Below, piece by piece: positions 13,962 through 22,226 of a stretch of DNA of 24,898 nt; the first letter of the stretch is position 1, and every line of letters begins with the position of its first letter. The notes below the pieces were generated by a model. That model was not told the DNA's origin. It saw only the letters and a list, made by a program, of their open reading frames with translations, and searched no databases. The DNA comes from an uncultured Christensenella sp. (GTDB taxonomy: Bacteria; Bacillota; Clostridia; Christensenellales; Borkfalkiaceae), in contig CAJTPB010000026.1 of NCBI GenBank assembly GCA_910578065.1, positions 1 through 24,898 of the forward strand, written 5' to 3'. Position numbers and translations under genes: made by a program.

Positions 13962-16547
13962 ATGAATAAAAAAGCAAAGTACTTGCAGATTGCGGCAACG
14001 TCGCTGCTTGCGGTTGCCGTATCGGTTGCGGCGGTCGGTTGCGGCGGTGACGACGAGCACGTAAACAATCCCGAAACGCGCCCCCTCGTTATGAGCATTT
14101 CTACGCCCGACGGGGTATTCAATCCGTTTTTCGGCACGTCTGCGTACGATACTACGCTTACGAGCCTTACGCAAATCGGAATGCTCGGCTCGAACAGCGC
14201 GGGCGAACTCGTTTGGGGGGATAAAGAGCCGGTCGTCGTTAAAGACTATAAGAGCACTTACAACGCTTCGAGCGATACGACGACGTACGAATTTATCTTA
14301 AAAAACGGCATTAAATTTTCGGACGGCTCGCCGCTTACCATAAAAGACGTATTGTTCAATCTGTATACCTATCTCGATCCCGCGTATACGGGTTCGGCAA
14401 CCATTTATTCCACCAAAATCGTAGGGTTGGAAGCATACCGTACGCAAAATCCCAACGCTTCGGAAGGCTCGATGGAATCGTTCGAAGAAGGATTTTATAC
14501 CGATGCGAATATACGTATCGACGAATTGATCGATTTTGTGTATGTAAACGGTATTTACAACGGAACAGACCACGTGGGGAAAACGGAATTTACCGAAGAG
14601 GAAACCGCAAAGTATACCAAGGATTTCGGTACGGTTGCGGCGGAATTCAAAAAGGAATTGGAAACGGACTGGAACACTTCGGCGGAAAGCAAAGATTCTT
14701 ATAAAGATTGGGGCTTTACCGAAACCTGGCAGATCTTCCTTTTGAACGACGGCGAAGCGACGGAACTGCTTGCGAAAAATCCCGACGGCACGTATATAAA
14801 AGACGATAACGGAAACTTCAAGTTAGATCAAACGGTATCCGACGAATATCAGTTGGATCTGCAAGATTGGATCGACGAGCACGAAGAATATTCCATGGAC
14901 GAAAACGGAATAAAGGCTTGGGCGATCGATTGGGTATACGGTTCGTATTTCCGCGGCACGATTCAAAACACGCAGGCCACGCAGTTTGAAAAAATTCTAA
15001 GAGGCTGGGCTACGGCGGATACCATTCGCGACCGCTTTGCGGCGGAAGCGAAGAGCGAGTACTTCGCAAGTCTCGGCGCTTCGGGCAGACCTGTAAAGAA
15101 GATCGAAGGGATCGACGGAAAGGGCACTACGACCAAAGATTTCAGCGGAAAGAACTTGGGCGAAAGCCACGAAGTATTAAAAATCACCATTCGCGGAATC
15201 GACCCCAAGGCGATTTGGAACTTCGGCTTTACCGTATCGCCCATGAACTATTATTCCACGCACGACTATAAGGGGAAAGATTACATCAATTCCTTTAACG
15301 AAGACGCGGGCGAATTCGGGTTGGCATTCGGCGATCTCGACTTTATGGAAAAGGTAATCAACGCGCCCGAAAAAGTGGGGCTTCCCGTAGGCGCGGGCGT
15401 ATACATGGCGTCGAACGAGCGGGGCGATCAGTCTAACGTAAACGCGGGTTCCTTCTTCGATAAGAATATGGTTTACTTCGAGCGCAATCCCTATTTCGAA
15501 ACGGTGGGCGACGACAGCATTCATAACGCAAAAATCAAGTACGTCAGATATAAGGTCGTAGAAACGGATCAGATTATCAACTCCCTCGGCACGGGCGAAA
15601 TCGACTTCGGCGAGCCGAACGGCACGCAGGAAAACATTTCCGCCCTCAACAACAAGGGCATCGCGCATGACGAAATCAAAACGAACGGTTACGGCTATGT
15701 GGGTATCAACCCCCGCTATGTGCCCGATATCACCGTACGCCGCGCGATCATGCGCGCAATGGATACTTCCATTATCGTAAACAACTACTACAAAGGCGAT
15801 TTGGCAGAACTGATCTACCGCCCCATGTCCAACACCTCTTGGGCATATCCGAAGGGCGTCGGCGTATATAAGAACGAGGCAAAGGGACTCGATTATTCGT
15901 TCGATCCGACCGGTTTGGAAATCGAAGATATGTTGGAAGACGCAGACTACGTAAAAAATGAGCAGGGCATTTATACAAAAGATCTTGCGGGATTCGGAAC
16001 GGTTACGCTCGATTATACGTTTACCATTGCGGGTTCTACTTCCGACCACCCTGCGTATGCAATGTTCAACGAAGCGATGAAGCTGTTGAATAAGCACGGG
16101 TTCAAAATCAAAGTCGTTACTTCGCAAACGGCGCTTTCCGACTTAACAACGGGTAAACTTACCGTTTGGGCGGCTGCGTGGTCTTCCACCATCGATCCGG
16201 ATATGTATCAGGTTTACCACAAAGATTCGCTTGCGACCAGCGTAAACAACTGGGGCTACCGTCAGATCAAAGCGAATAAAACGCTGTATGCAACCGAATG
16301 GAATTTGATCCAGCAGTTGAGTCAGCTGATCGACGACGGCCGCGCAACGGACGTGCAGAAAGACCGCGAAACGATTTACGCGCAGGCGCTTGATTTGATC
16401 ATGGAACTTGCGGTGGAATTCCCTACCTATCAAAGAAAGGATATGTCCGCATATAACGCAAAGATCCTCGACAGAGAATCGATGACGGAAAAGCCTACCG
16501 CGTACGAAGGGTTGCTTGCACGCATTTGGGAACTCGACTATATTTAA
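13962..16547 (+). CDS. oppA: Oligopeptide ABC transporter substrate-binding lipoprotein, enlarged
   Basis: An SBP_bac_5 (OppA/DppA) type peptide-binding protein, 861 residues against the usual 530-600. It has a signal peptide and lipobox VAAVGC with C27. Family motifs: FILKNGIKFSDGSPLTIKDV (112-131) and LDPAYTGSATIYS; the second half resumes near 404 with VLKITIRGIDP, FGFTVSPMNYYS and FGLAFGD, and later VRRAIMRAMD, which fits the SBP_bac_5 'VRqAl..AiD' motif. Between about 162 and 403 lies a mostly helical, charged insert not seen in standard OppA. GGAAGG precedes the ATG. It would capture peptides outside and pass them to OppB/OppC. The insert could cap the binding site or contact other surface proteins. 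Confidence 0.92.
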   Translation: MNKKAKYLQIAATSLLAVAVSVAAVGCGGDDEHVNNPETRPLVMSISTPDGVFNPFFGTSAYDTTLTSLTQIGMLGSNSAGELVWGDKEPVVVKDYKSTYNASSDTTTYEFILKNGIKFSDGSPLTIKDVLFNLYTYLDPAYTGSATIYSTKIVGLEAYRTQNPNASEGSMESFEEGFYTDANIRIDELIDFVYVNGIYNGTDHVGKTEFTEEETAKYTKDFGTVAAEFKKELETDWNTSAESKDSYKDWGFTETWQIFLLNDGEATELLAKNPDGTYIKDDNGNFKLDQTVSDEYQLDLQDWIDEHEEYSMDENGIKAWAIDWVYGSYFRGTIQNTQATQFEKILRGWATADTIRDRFAAEAKSEYFASLGASGRPVKKIEGIDGKGTTTKDFSGKNLGESHEVLKITIRGIDPKAIWNFGFTVSPMNYYSTHDYKGKDYINSFNEDAGEFGLAFGDLDFMEKVINAPEKVGLPVGAGVYMASNERGDQSNVNAGSFFDKNMVYFERNPYFETVGDDSIHNAKIKYVRYKVVETDQIINSLGTGEIDFGEPNGTQENISALNNKGIAHDEIKTNGYGYVGINPRYVPDITVRRAIMRAMDTSIIVNNYYKGDLAELIYRPMSNTSWAYPKGVGVYKNEAKGLDYSFDPTGLEIEDMLEDADYVKNEQGIYTKDLAGFGTVTLDYTFTIAGSTSDHPAYAMFNEAMKLLNKHGFKIKVVTSQTALSDLTTGKLTVWAAAWSSTIDPDMYQVYHKDSLATSVNNWGYRQIKANKTLYATEWNLIQQLSQLIDDGRATDVQKDRETIYAQALDLIMELAVEFPTYQRKDMSAYNAKILDRESMTEKPTAYEGLLARIWELDYI

Positions 16548-16560
16548 TTTACGGCAAAAT

Positions 16561-16592
16561 GCCGAAAAGACGGGGGAACTCGTCTTTTCGGC
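16561..16592 (+). other. Stem-loop between oppA and oppB
   Basis: GCCGAAAAGACG and CGTCTTTTCGGC form a perfect 12-bp stem with an 8-base loop, 14 bases after the oppA stop. Only GTTAAAAGG follows, so there is no T-run. Such stems after binding-protein genes commonly protect the upstream mRNA, so OppA is made in excess over the permeases. Confidence 0.75.
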
Positions 16593-16610
16593 GTTAAAAG
16601 GCAGGTTACG

Positions 16611-18035
16611 ATGGATATGTTAAAGTACGTTGTAAAACGGCTTTTAATGGCAGTATTGATTTTGTTCGGCGTTTCGATCATCATTTACGCCTTGGCGCGC
16701 ATGATGCCCACCGACTTTGTAGACAATCAGTATTCCTCCGCTTTACAACAGGGAACGATGCAGCAGGAAGACGTTGACCGTATTAAAGAGCTTTACGGGC
16801 TTTACACGCCCGAAGCGTTTTTAACCGTGCAACTAACGGGCGAAGACAGCGAATTTGCGGGCAAAGAGTTTACGCGCGATACAAAGATCTCCGACTACGA
16901 AGACGTGGAAATGGGGATCAAAGACCGCGCGGAATGGTACGTTGGGTCTTACGATTGGAAAGATCACCGTTTGTATTTGAATAAAGACGGCAGCTGGGTC
17001 ATCTACAAAGTAGAATCGCGCGGCGCAGTCGTCGAAGAGGAACCGGAAGAAGGCGCGCAAAAAGAGGAAGCGGAAGAAGAGGAAGACGATAAACTGATCA
17101 CCCTCGACGAAGTGCTTACCGAAGTGGAGCGCGGCGCGTACACCGTTTCGGAAGACGGTTCGCTTGCGCTTACGTTAAACGGCGCTTCGTTTACGGCTTC
17201 GGTCATGTACGAAAAGGCGGGCTTTTGGAGCAAGACGGGTGCGGTGCTCGGCGGCTATTTCTCTTGGCTCGGTAACATGATCAAGGGCGATTTGGGTATG
17301 TCGTTCAAATACAAAAAGCCGGTCGAAGACGTAATTATGCAGAACATGGGCATCTCGTTCGCAATCGCCTTTGTCGCAACGATTTTGCAATTCGCCATTG
17401 CGATTCCCTTGGGAATCAAAGCGGCGACGCACCAATACGGCGTTGTCGATTATACGGTAACCGTGCTCGCGATGATCGGTATCAGTTTGCCCACCTTCTT
17501 TTTGGCGGCGTTGTTTATCCGCTTATTTGCGGTGCAGCTCGGCTGGTTCGAAGTAGGCGGGCTTGTTTCGGGATCGCTGCCCGTAGACGCAAGCTGGTTT
17601 GTGCGCTTCGGCGATATTTTGTGGCATATGGTGCTTCCCATGGCGGTGCTCGTAATTCTTTCCATCGGCTCGCTGATGCGCTATACGCGTACGAACACGC
17701 TTGAAGTTTTAAATGCGGATTACATTCGTACTGCGCGCGCCAAGGGATTAAGCGAACGCACCGTCGTTTACAAACACGCGTTCCGCAATACCATGATCCC
17801 TTTGGTTACGATGATGGCGGGCATCCTGCCCTCCCTCTTCGGCGGCGCAATGATCACAGAAACGGTGTTCTCTATTCCCGGAATCGGAAAACTCGCGTAC
17901 GATGCGTTGGTCGTGGCGGATATTCCGTTTATTATGGGTTATAACATGTTCTTAGCCATTATGACGGTGCTGGGAACGCTGCTAAGCGATTTAATGTACG
18001 CGGTCGTTGATCCGCGCGTGAAAATAGGAAAGTAG
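16611..18035 (+). CDS. oppB: Oligopeptide ABC transporter permease OppB with large acidic loop insert
   Basis: 474 residues against about 310 in the family. TM1 is near residues 9-29. The family's ARMMPTDFVDN follows, then LYGL at 61-64. The usual next segment YFSWLGNMIKGDLGMSF appears only at 216-232, so about 145 extra residues lie between TM1 and TM2, expected outside the membrane. They include the acidic run EEEPEEGAQKEEAEEEEDD (142-160). The permease core has several TM segments and the EAA-type coupling motif ADYIRTARAKGLSERTVV near 369-386. An AGG site precedes the ATG; an ATG two codons later is also possible. It forms the channel with OppC. Confidence 0.93.
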   Translation: MDMLKYVVKRLLMAVLILFGVSIIIYALARMMPTDFVDNQYSSALQQGTMQQEDVDRIKELYGLYTPEAFLTVQLTGEDSEFAGKEFTRDTKISDYEDVEMGIKDRAEWYVGSYDWKDHRLYLNKDGSWVIYKVESRGAVVEEEPEEGAQKEEAEEEEDDKLITLDEVLTEVERGAYTVSEDGSLALTLNGASFTASVMYEKAGFWSKTGAVLGGYFSWLGNMIKGDLGMSFKYKKPVEDVIMQNMGISFAIAFVATILQFAIAIPLGIKAATHQYGVVDYTVTVLAMIGISLPTFFLAALFIRLFAVQLGWFEVGGLVSGSLPVDASWFVRFGDILWHMVLPMAVLVILSIGSLMRYTRTNTLEVLNADYIRTARAKGLSERTVVYKHAFRNTMIPLVTMMAGILPSLFGGAMITETVFSIPGIGKLAYDALVVADIPFIMGYNMFLAIMTVLGTLLSDLMYAVVDPRVKIGK

Positions 18036-18044
18036 GAGGGCGTT

Positions 18045-19526
18045 ATGGAAAAGAAAGATTTACCCGAAGAAGAAAAACCCGTTACGCCCGAACAGGAGCC
18101 TGAGCAAGCGCCGCAAGAAGAAAAGCGTACGTTCGGCGCGCGCGTGCGCGCGTTTGCGGGAATGTGCGCGGAAAAAACGAGCGCGGCGGCTAAAAAATGT
18201 GCGGCGTTCGTTAAAAAGACTTTCTCTAAAGAACAATCGAAAAACGAGTTAAACCAAACGGAAGAAGCGCATATGGCAAAAGAAGCGGCTGTACAGGCAG
18301 ACGCGCAGGCAGATAAAGTTTCCGTGCAGGCGAAAGGCGCGCAAGTACATGCCGCAAACCAAGCGGCTGTACAAGCAGACGCGCAGGCAGATAAAATTTC
18401 CGCACAGGCGGAGGGCGCGCAAGCGCAGGCGGCAAACCGAGCGGCGGCGCAATCGGTCGTACAGGCAGATATGCAGGGGACGGAAAATCCCGCGCAGTCG
18501 GAAACGTTCGAAATTGACGAAGAGTCGGAAATCGAAGCGGCAACAACGCGTACGCTCAGCCCTGCGCGCTTGGTATTAAAGCGGTTTTTCCGCTCGAAAC
18601 TTTCGGTTACGGGATTGGTCATTTTAATTACGTTGTTCGTGTTTTCGTTTTTAGGCCCCGTGTTCAGCTTTTTGCCCTTTGTTTGGCCGGAACAGGAAGC
18701 GGACTATTCCAGCGCGGTGCGCGAAGAATATACCACGGAAATTACGGTTACGGACGAAAACGGCGAAGAAAGCACGGTATACGTGGTCACTTTCTCCGAA
18801 CCTACCAACTATTTAAAGCCCTCTTGGCGGCACTGGTTGGGAACGGACGCGCAGGGTTACGACGTATTCAGCCGCTTGATGTACGGCGGAAGAATTTCGC
18901 TTACCGTAGGCTTCGTCGTCGTCATCTTAGAAACGGTGCTCGGCGTGCTGTTGGGCGGTTTGGCGGGGTACTTCGGCAAATGGGTCGATCAGCTGATCAT
19001 GCGTATCGTAGATATCTTTAACTGCGTGCCGACGATGCCCATGCTCATGATCGTGGGCGTCGCCTTGGAAGCAAATAAAATAGACGGTATCGCAAAACTG
19101 TATATCATGATGGCGATGCTAACGCTGTTCGGTTGGGCGGGTACGGCGCGGCTTGTCCGCGGGCAGATCCTATCGCTCAGGGAACAGGAATTTATGATCA
19201 GCGCCGAAGCGAGCGGGCTGCCTGTTTGGCGAAAGATATTCAAACATTTGATCCCCAACGTTATGCCGCAACTCATCGTTTCGATGACGCTCGGGCTAGG
19301 CGGGATCATCTTAACGGAAGCGACGCTCGGCTACCTCGGCATCGGGCTTCCCATCGTGTATGCTACGTGGGGAAACATGATCAACGCGGCGGCGAACAAT
19401 ACCGCGCTTACGCTGTATCCCAACCTTTGGATCTCCCCCGGTATCTGTATCGTGCTCGCGGTGCTTGCGTTTAACTTTGTGGGAGACGGTCTGCGCGACG
19501 CGTTCGACCCCAAAGCGAGGAGGTAA
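18045..19526 (+). CDS. oppC: Oligopeptide ABC transporter permease OppC with Ala/Gln-rich N-terminal extension
   Basis: 493 residues; the family is about 300-340. The normal OppC start (SPARLVLKRFFRSKLSV) is at residue 172, before TM1 at about 187-207. Residues 1-171 are a cytoplasmic extension: a charged lead, an Ala-rich helix, then 26-residue repeats beginning AAVQADAQAD at residue 81 and again at 107, with a partial third copy (18285-18474). The permease part has WLGTDAQGYDVFSRLMYGGR and the EAA-type loop AEASGLPVWRKIFKHLIP. TAGGAGG precedes the ATG. An internal ATG at codon 77 without a good ribosome binding site is less likely. The extension lies on the same side as the ATPases. Confidence 0.93.
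   Translation: MEKKDLPEEEKPVTPEQEPEQAPQEEKRTFGARVRAFAGMCAEKTSAAAKKCAAFVKKTFSKEQSKNELNQTEEAHMAKEAAVQADAQADKVSVQAKGAQVHAANQAAVQADAQADKISAQAEGAQAQAANRAAAQSVVQADMQGTENPAQSETFEIDEESEIEAATTRTLSPARLVLKRFFRSKLSVTGLVILITLFVFSFLGPVFSFLPFVWPEQEADYSSAVREEYTTEITVTDENGEESTVYVVTFSEPTNYLKPSWRHWLGTDAQGYDVFSRLMYGGRISLTVGFVVVILETVLGVLLGGLAGYFGKWVDQLIMRIVDIFNCVPTMPMLMIVGVALEANKIDGIAKLYIMMAMLTLFGWAGTARLVRGQILSLREQEFMISAEASGLPVWRKIFKHLIPNVMPQLIVSMTLGLGGIILTEATLGYLGIGLPIVYATWGNMINAAANNTALTLYPNLWISPGICIVLAVLAFNFVGDGLRDAFDPKARR
18285..18474 (+). repeat. 78-bp tandem repeat in oppC
   Basis: The sequence starting GCGGCTGTACA at 18285 recurs at 18363, 78 bases later, with few differences over the unit. A partial, more diverged third copy begins at about 18441. 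The unit length is a multiple of three, so it encodes 26-residue repeats without shifting frame. Confidence 0.85.
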
Positions 19527-19529
19527 CGC

Positions 19530-21167
19530 ATGAAAGAGCAAAAGAACAAGCATTACATTTCCGCAAAAGAATCGCGGGAAATTGCCAATCAAAACAGAAA
19601 AACCATTCGCGAATTGCAAAAAAAGCGCGCGTCTTTCAAGCGGGAAGATTACGTAACCGAAATGAAAGACCCCGCGAACATTGTGGAATTCGAAGATCTG
19701 CACACCTACTTTTATACGGATAACGGAGTGGTAAAAGCGGTAAACGGCGTTTCGTTCAATATTCCGCAAGGTTCTACCGTGGGCGTCGTAGGGGAATCGG
19801 GGTGCGGAAAATCGGTTACCAGCCTTTCTTTAATGCAGCTTGTGCAGGGACCGAGCGGGCAGATCGTAGACGGAAGCATTCGCTTCCGCACCGTCGTGCG
19901 CACGCACAAGACCGCGCCCAAAACGAAGCCGAAGTTAGACGAATCGGGCGCGCCTGTTTTAGACGAACAGGGGAATCCCGTACTCGAACAGATTCTCGAT
20001 AAAAACGGGAATCCCAAACTCGAAAAGCTGTATCAGCCCGTGCTGCGCCAAAAACGGGGGGAAGACGAACCGATTTTCGACGAAGACGGAAACCCCGTTA
20101 TGGAACCCATATTAAAGAAAAACGGAAAGCCCAAACTCGTAAAAGTGTCGGAACCGATGATGAAAGAGGTTTTCGACGAAGCGGGCAATCCCGTATTAAA
20201 CGAAAAGGGCGAACCGATTACCCAACCCGTGCTCGACGAATCGGGCGAGCCGAAAACGGTTGTAAAGCGCGTTCCGCAAATGCGCCAAAAGGTGAAAGCG
20301 GGCGAGCCTTTGTTCGACGAATCGGGCGAGCCGATCATGGTGCCCGCGTTAAATAAATTCGGCAAACCGCGCAAGATGAAGGTTTACGAAGAACACGAAG
20401 AAGTGGTCGATATCGCAAAGATGCCCGTATCCGATATGTCGTCTATCCGCGGCAGAGAAATCGCCATGATCTTCCAAGAGCCGATGACGAGTTTGAACCC
20501 CGTGTTCACCATCGGCTACCAGTTAGACGAAGTTTCGCTTTTGCACATCAACGGCGCGGATAAAGAATCGGCGAAAAAGCGCAGTATCGAAATGCTCGAA
20601 CTCGTCGGCATCGCCATGCCCGAACACGTGTACGCTTGTTTCCCGCACCAGCTTTCGGGCGGTATGCGCCAGCGCGTTATGATCGCTATGGCGCTGTGCT
20701 GCAATCCCAAACTCATCATCGCAGACGAGCCTACGACCGCGTTAGACGTTACCATTCAAGCGCAGATCCTCGATTTGTTGCGCGACGTAAAGCAGAAGAT
20801 CAGCGGAAGCATCATGCTGATCACGCACGATTTGGGCGTGATTGCGGAGATGGTCGATTACGTCGTCGTCATGTACGCGGGCAGGATCGTAGAACAGGGA
20901 ACGGTGCAGGAAATTTTCAAAAATCCGCTCCACCCGTATACGGTGGGATTGCAAAAGAGCAAGCCCGTCGTGCGGCGTTCGGTCGACAGACTGTACAGCA
21001 TTCCGGGAAACGTACCCAACCCCATCAATATGCCTTCGAGCTGTTATTTTAAAGACCGCTGCGACAAGCGGTGCGAAAAATGCAACGGAGAGTATCCTCC
21101 CATGGTGCAGGTTTCGCCTACGCACCGCGTTGCATGCTATCTCTGCAAGGAGGAAACGAAAGAATGA
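19530..21167 (+). CDS. oppD: Oligopeptide ABC transporter ATPase OppD with repeat-rich insert in the nucleotide-binding domain
   Basis: 545 residues; the family is about 330. A charged N-terminal extension (1-45) may form a coiled coil. Walker A GESGCGKS is at 88-95, the Q-loop IFQEP at 314-318, the signature LSGGMRQR at 375-382, Walker B LIIADE at 395-400 and the H-loop ITHD at 431-434. All catalytic motifs are intact. Normally about 20 residues separate GSIRF from the RGREIAMIFQEP segment; here about 170 more (120-292) are inserted, made of degenerate units such as DEQGNPVLEQ, DKNGNPKLEK and DESGEPIMVP. The C terminus has six Cys (505-539), like the metal- or Fe-S-binding tail of DppD-type proteins. 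It powers import with OppF. A GAGGAGG site (including the oppC stop region) precedes the ATG. It overlaps oppF by four bases. Confidence 0.95.
   Translation: MKEQKNKHYISAKESREIANQNRKTIRELQKKRASFKREDYVTEMKDPANIVEFEDLHTYFYTDNGVVKAVNGVSFNIPQGSTVGVVGESGCGKSVTSLSLMQLVQGPSGQIVDGSIRFRTVVRTHKTAPKTKPKLDESGAPVLDEQGNPVLEQILDKNGNPKLEKLYQPVLRQKRGEDEPIFDEDGNPVMEPILKKNGKPKLVKVSEPMMKEVFDEAGNPVLNEKGEPITQPVLDESGEPKTVVKRVPQMRQKVKAGEPLFDESGEPIMVPALNKFGKPRKMKVYEEHEEVVDIAKMPVSDMSSIRGREIAMIFQEPMTSLNPVFTIGYQLDEVSLLHINGADKESAKKRSIEMLELVGIAMPEHVYACFPHQLSGGMRQRVMIAMALCCNPKLIIADEPTTALDVTIQAQILDLLRDVKQKISGSIMLITHDLGVIAEMVDYVVVMYAGRIVEQGTVQEIFKNPLHPYTVGLQKSKPVVRRSVDRLYSIPGNVPNPINMPSSCYFKDRCDKRCEKCNGEYPPMVQVSPTHRVACYLCKEETKE
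19887..20405 (+). repeat. Degenerate 'DExGxP' repeat region in oppD
   Basis: The insert holds about eight units with the pattern [FL]-D-[EK]-x-G-[ENK]-P-x-[LM]. At DNA level one 18-base stretch (20235-20252) recurs exactly at 20316-20333, 81 bases apart. Proline and glycine turns with acidic residues suggest an extended or beta-turn-rich structure. Confidence 0.8.
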
Positions 21168-22165
21168 ACGAACCCATTCAAACGCCTGCGCAAGAGGAAT
21201 ATTTGTTACAGGTAAAAAACCTGAAAAAATATTTCCCCATGAACAAGAGCTTTTTAAAAAAGAATCAAACGTTTTTAAAGGCGGTAGACGGCATTTCCTT
21301 TAACTTAAAACGGGGTAAAACGGTGGGCATCGTAGGCGAATCGGGCTGCGGAAAAACCACCATGGGCAGAACGGTTTTGCGATTATACGACGTAACGGAC
21401 GGGGAAATTTTGTTCGAGGGAAAGGATATCGCGCATTTGCAGGGGGAAGCGCTCAGAAAGGTGCGCCCCAACTTTCAAATGATTTTCCAAGATCCCTATT
21501 CCTCCCTTTCCCCCCGCCTTCCCGTAGGGGAAATCATCGGCGAAGCGGTTAAAGTGCATAAAATCGTTCCGCCTTCCGACCACAAAGCGTACGTAATGGA
21601 CGTTATGAAAAAGTGCGGTTTGCAAACGCACTATTACGAGCGTTATCCGCACGAGTTTTCGGGCGGACAGCGGCAAAGAATTTGTATCGCAAAGGCGCTT
21701 GCGTTAAAGCCGAAACTGGTTATTTGCGATGAACCCGTTTCCGCGCTCGACGTATCCATTCAAGCGCAAGTGATCAACCTGTTTAAAGATTTGCAGGAAA
21801 AAGACAATCTTGCCTATGTGTTTATCTCGCACGATCTTTCCGTCGTCGAACATATTTCGGACGAAGTTGGGGTAATGTATCTTGGAAACATGGTAGAATT
21901 CGGCAGCAAAAAAGATCTGTTCGACAACCCCATGCACCCGTATACGCAAGCGTTATTTTCCGCCGTTCCCATACCCGATCCGGACGTGAAGATGAACCGT
22001 ATTATTTTAGAGGGGGATATCCCTTCGCCGGCGAATCCGCCCGCAGGCTGTAAATTCCATACGCGCTGCACGCGCTGCATGGACGTCTGCAAAGAGGTGG
22101 AACCCGTCTTTAAGGATTACGGCAACGGGCACTGCGTTGCCTGCCATCTGTATCCGCAAGATTAA
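21164..22165 (+). CDS. oppF: Oligopeptide ABC transporter ATPase OppF
   Basis: 333 residues, normal for OppF. Walker A GESGCGKTT, the Q-loop IFQDPYSSLSPR, the signature FSGGQRQR, Walker B LVICDEPVSALD and the H-loop ISHD are all intact, followed by an oligo_HPY-type end with Cys residues (CKFHTRCTRCMDVC). The start was placed at 21164 because AAGGAGGAAACGAAAG sits just before it and its ATG overlaps the oppD stop as ATGA, typical of coupled translation; an upstream in-frame ATG at 21071 lies deep inside oppD. It has no insert, unlike its partner OppD. Confidence 0.96.
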   Translation: MNEPIQTPAQEEYLLQVKNLKKYFPMNKSFLKKNQTFLKAVDGISFNLKRGKTVGIVGESGCGKTTMGRTVLRLYDVTDGEILFEGKDIAHLQGEALRKVRPNFQMIFQDPYSSLSPRLPVGEIIGEAVKVHKIVPPSDHKAYVMDVMKKCGLQTHYYERYPHEFSGGQRQRICIAKALALKPKLVICDEPVSALDVSIQAQVINLFKDLQEKDNLAYVFISHDLSVVEHISDEVGVMYLGNMVEFGSKKDLFDNPMHPYTQALFSAVPIPDPDVKMNRIILEGDIPSPANPPAGCKFHTRCTRCMDVCKEVEPVFKDYGNGHCVACHLYPQD

Positions 22166-22174
22166 ATAAAAAAC

Positions 22175-22210
22175 GAAAACAGCCTTTCGGGGCTGTTTTC
22201 TAAATATTTT
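22175..22210 (+). terminator. Terminator after oppF
   Basis: GAAAACAGCC pairs with GGCTGTTTTC around a 6-base TTTCGG loop, followed by TAAATATTTTT. It ends the opp operon. The next ribosome binding site starts only a few bases later, so partial read-through may feed the following gene. Confidence 0.8.
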
Positions 22211-22226
22211 TACTAAGGAGAAAATT

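Noticed and set aside
18285..20405. CRISPR array as a source of the repeats in oppC and oppD
   Set aside because: The repeats are in frame, diverged, without unique spacers of constant size, and encode protein repeats.
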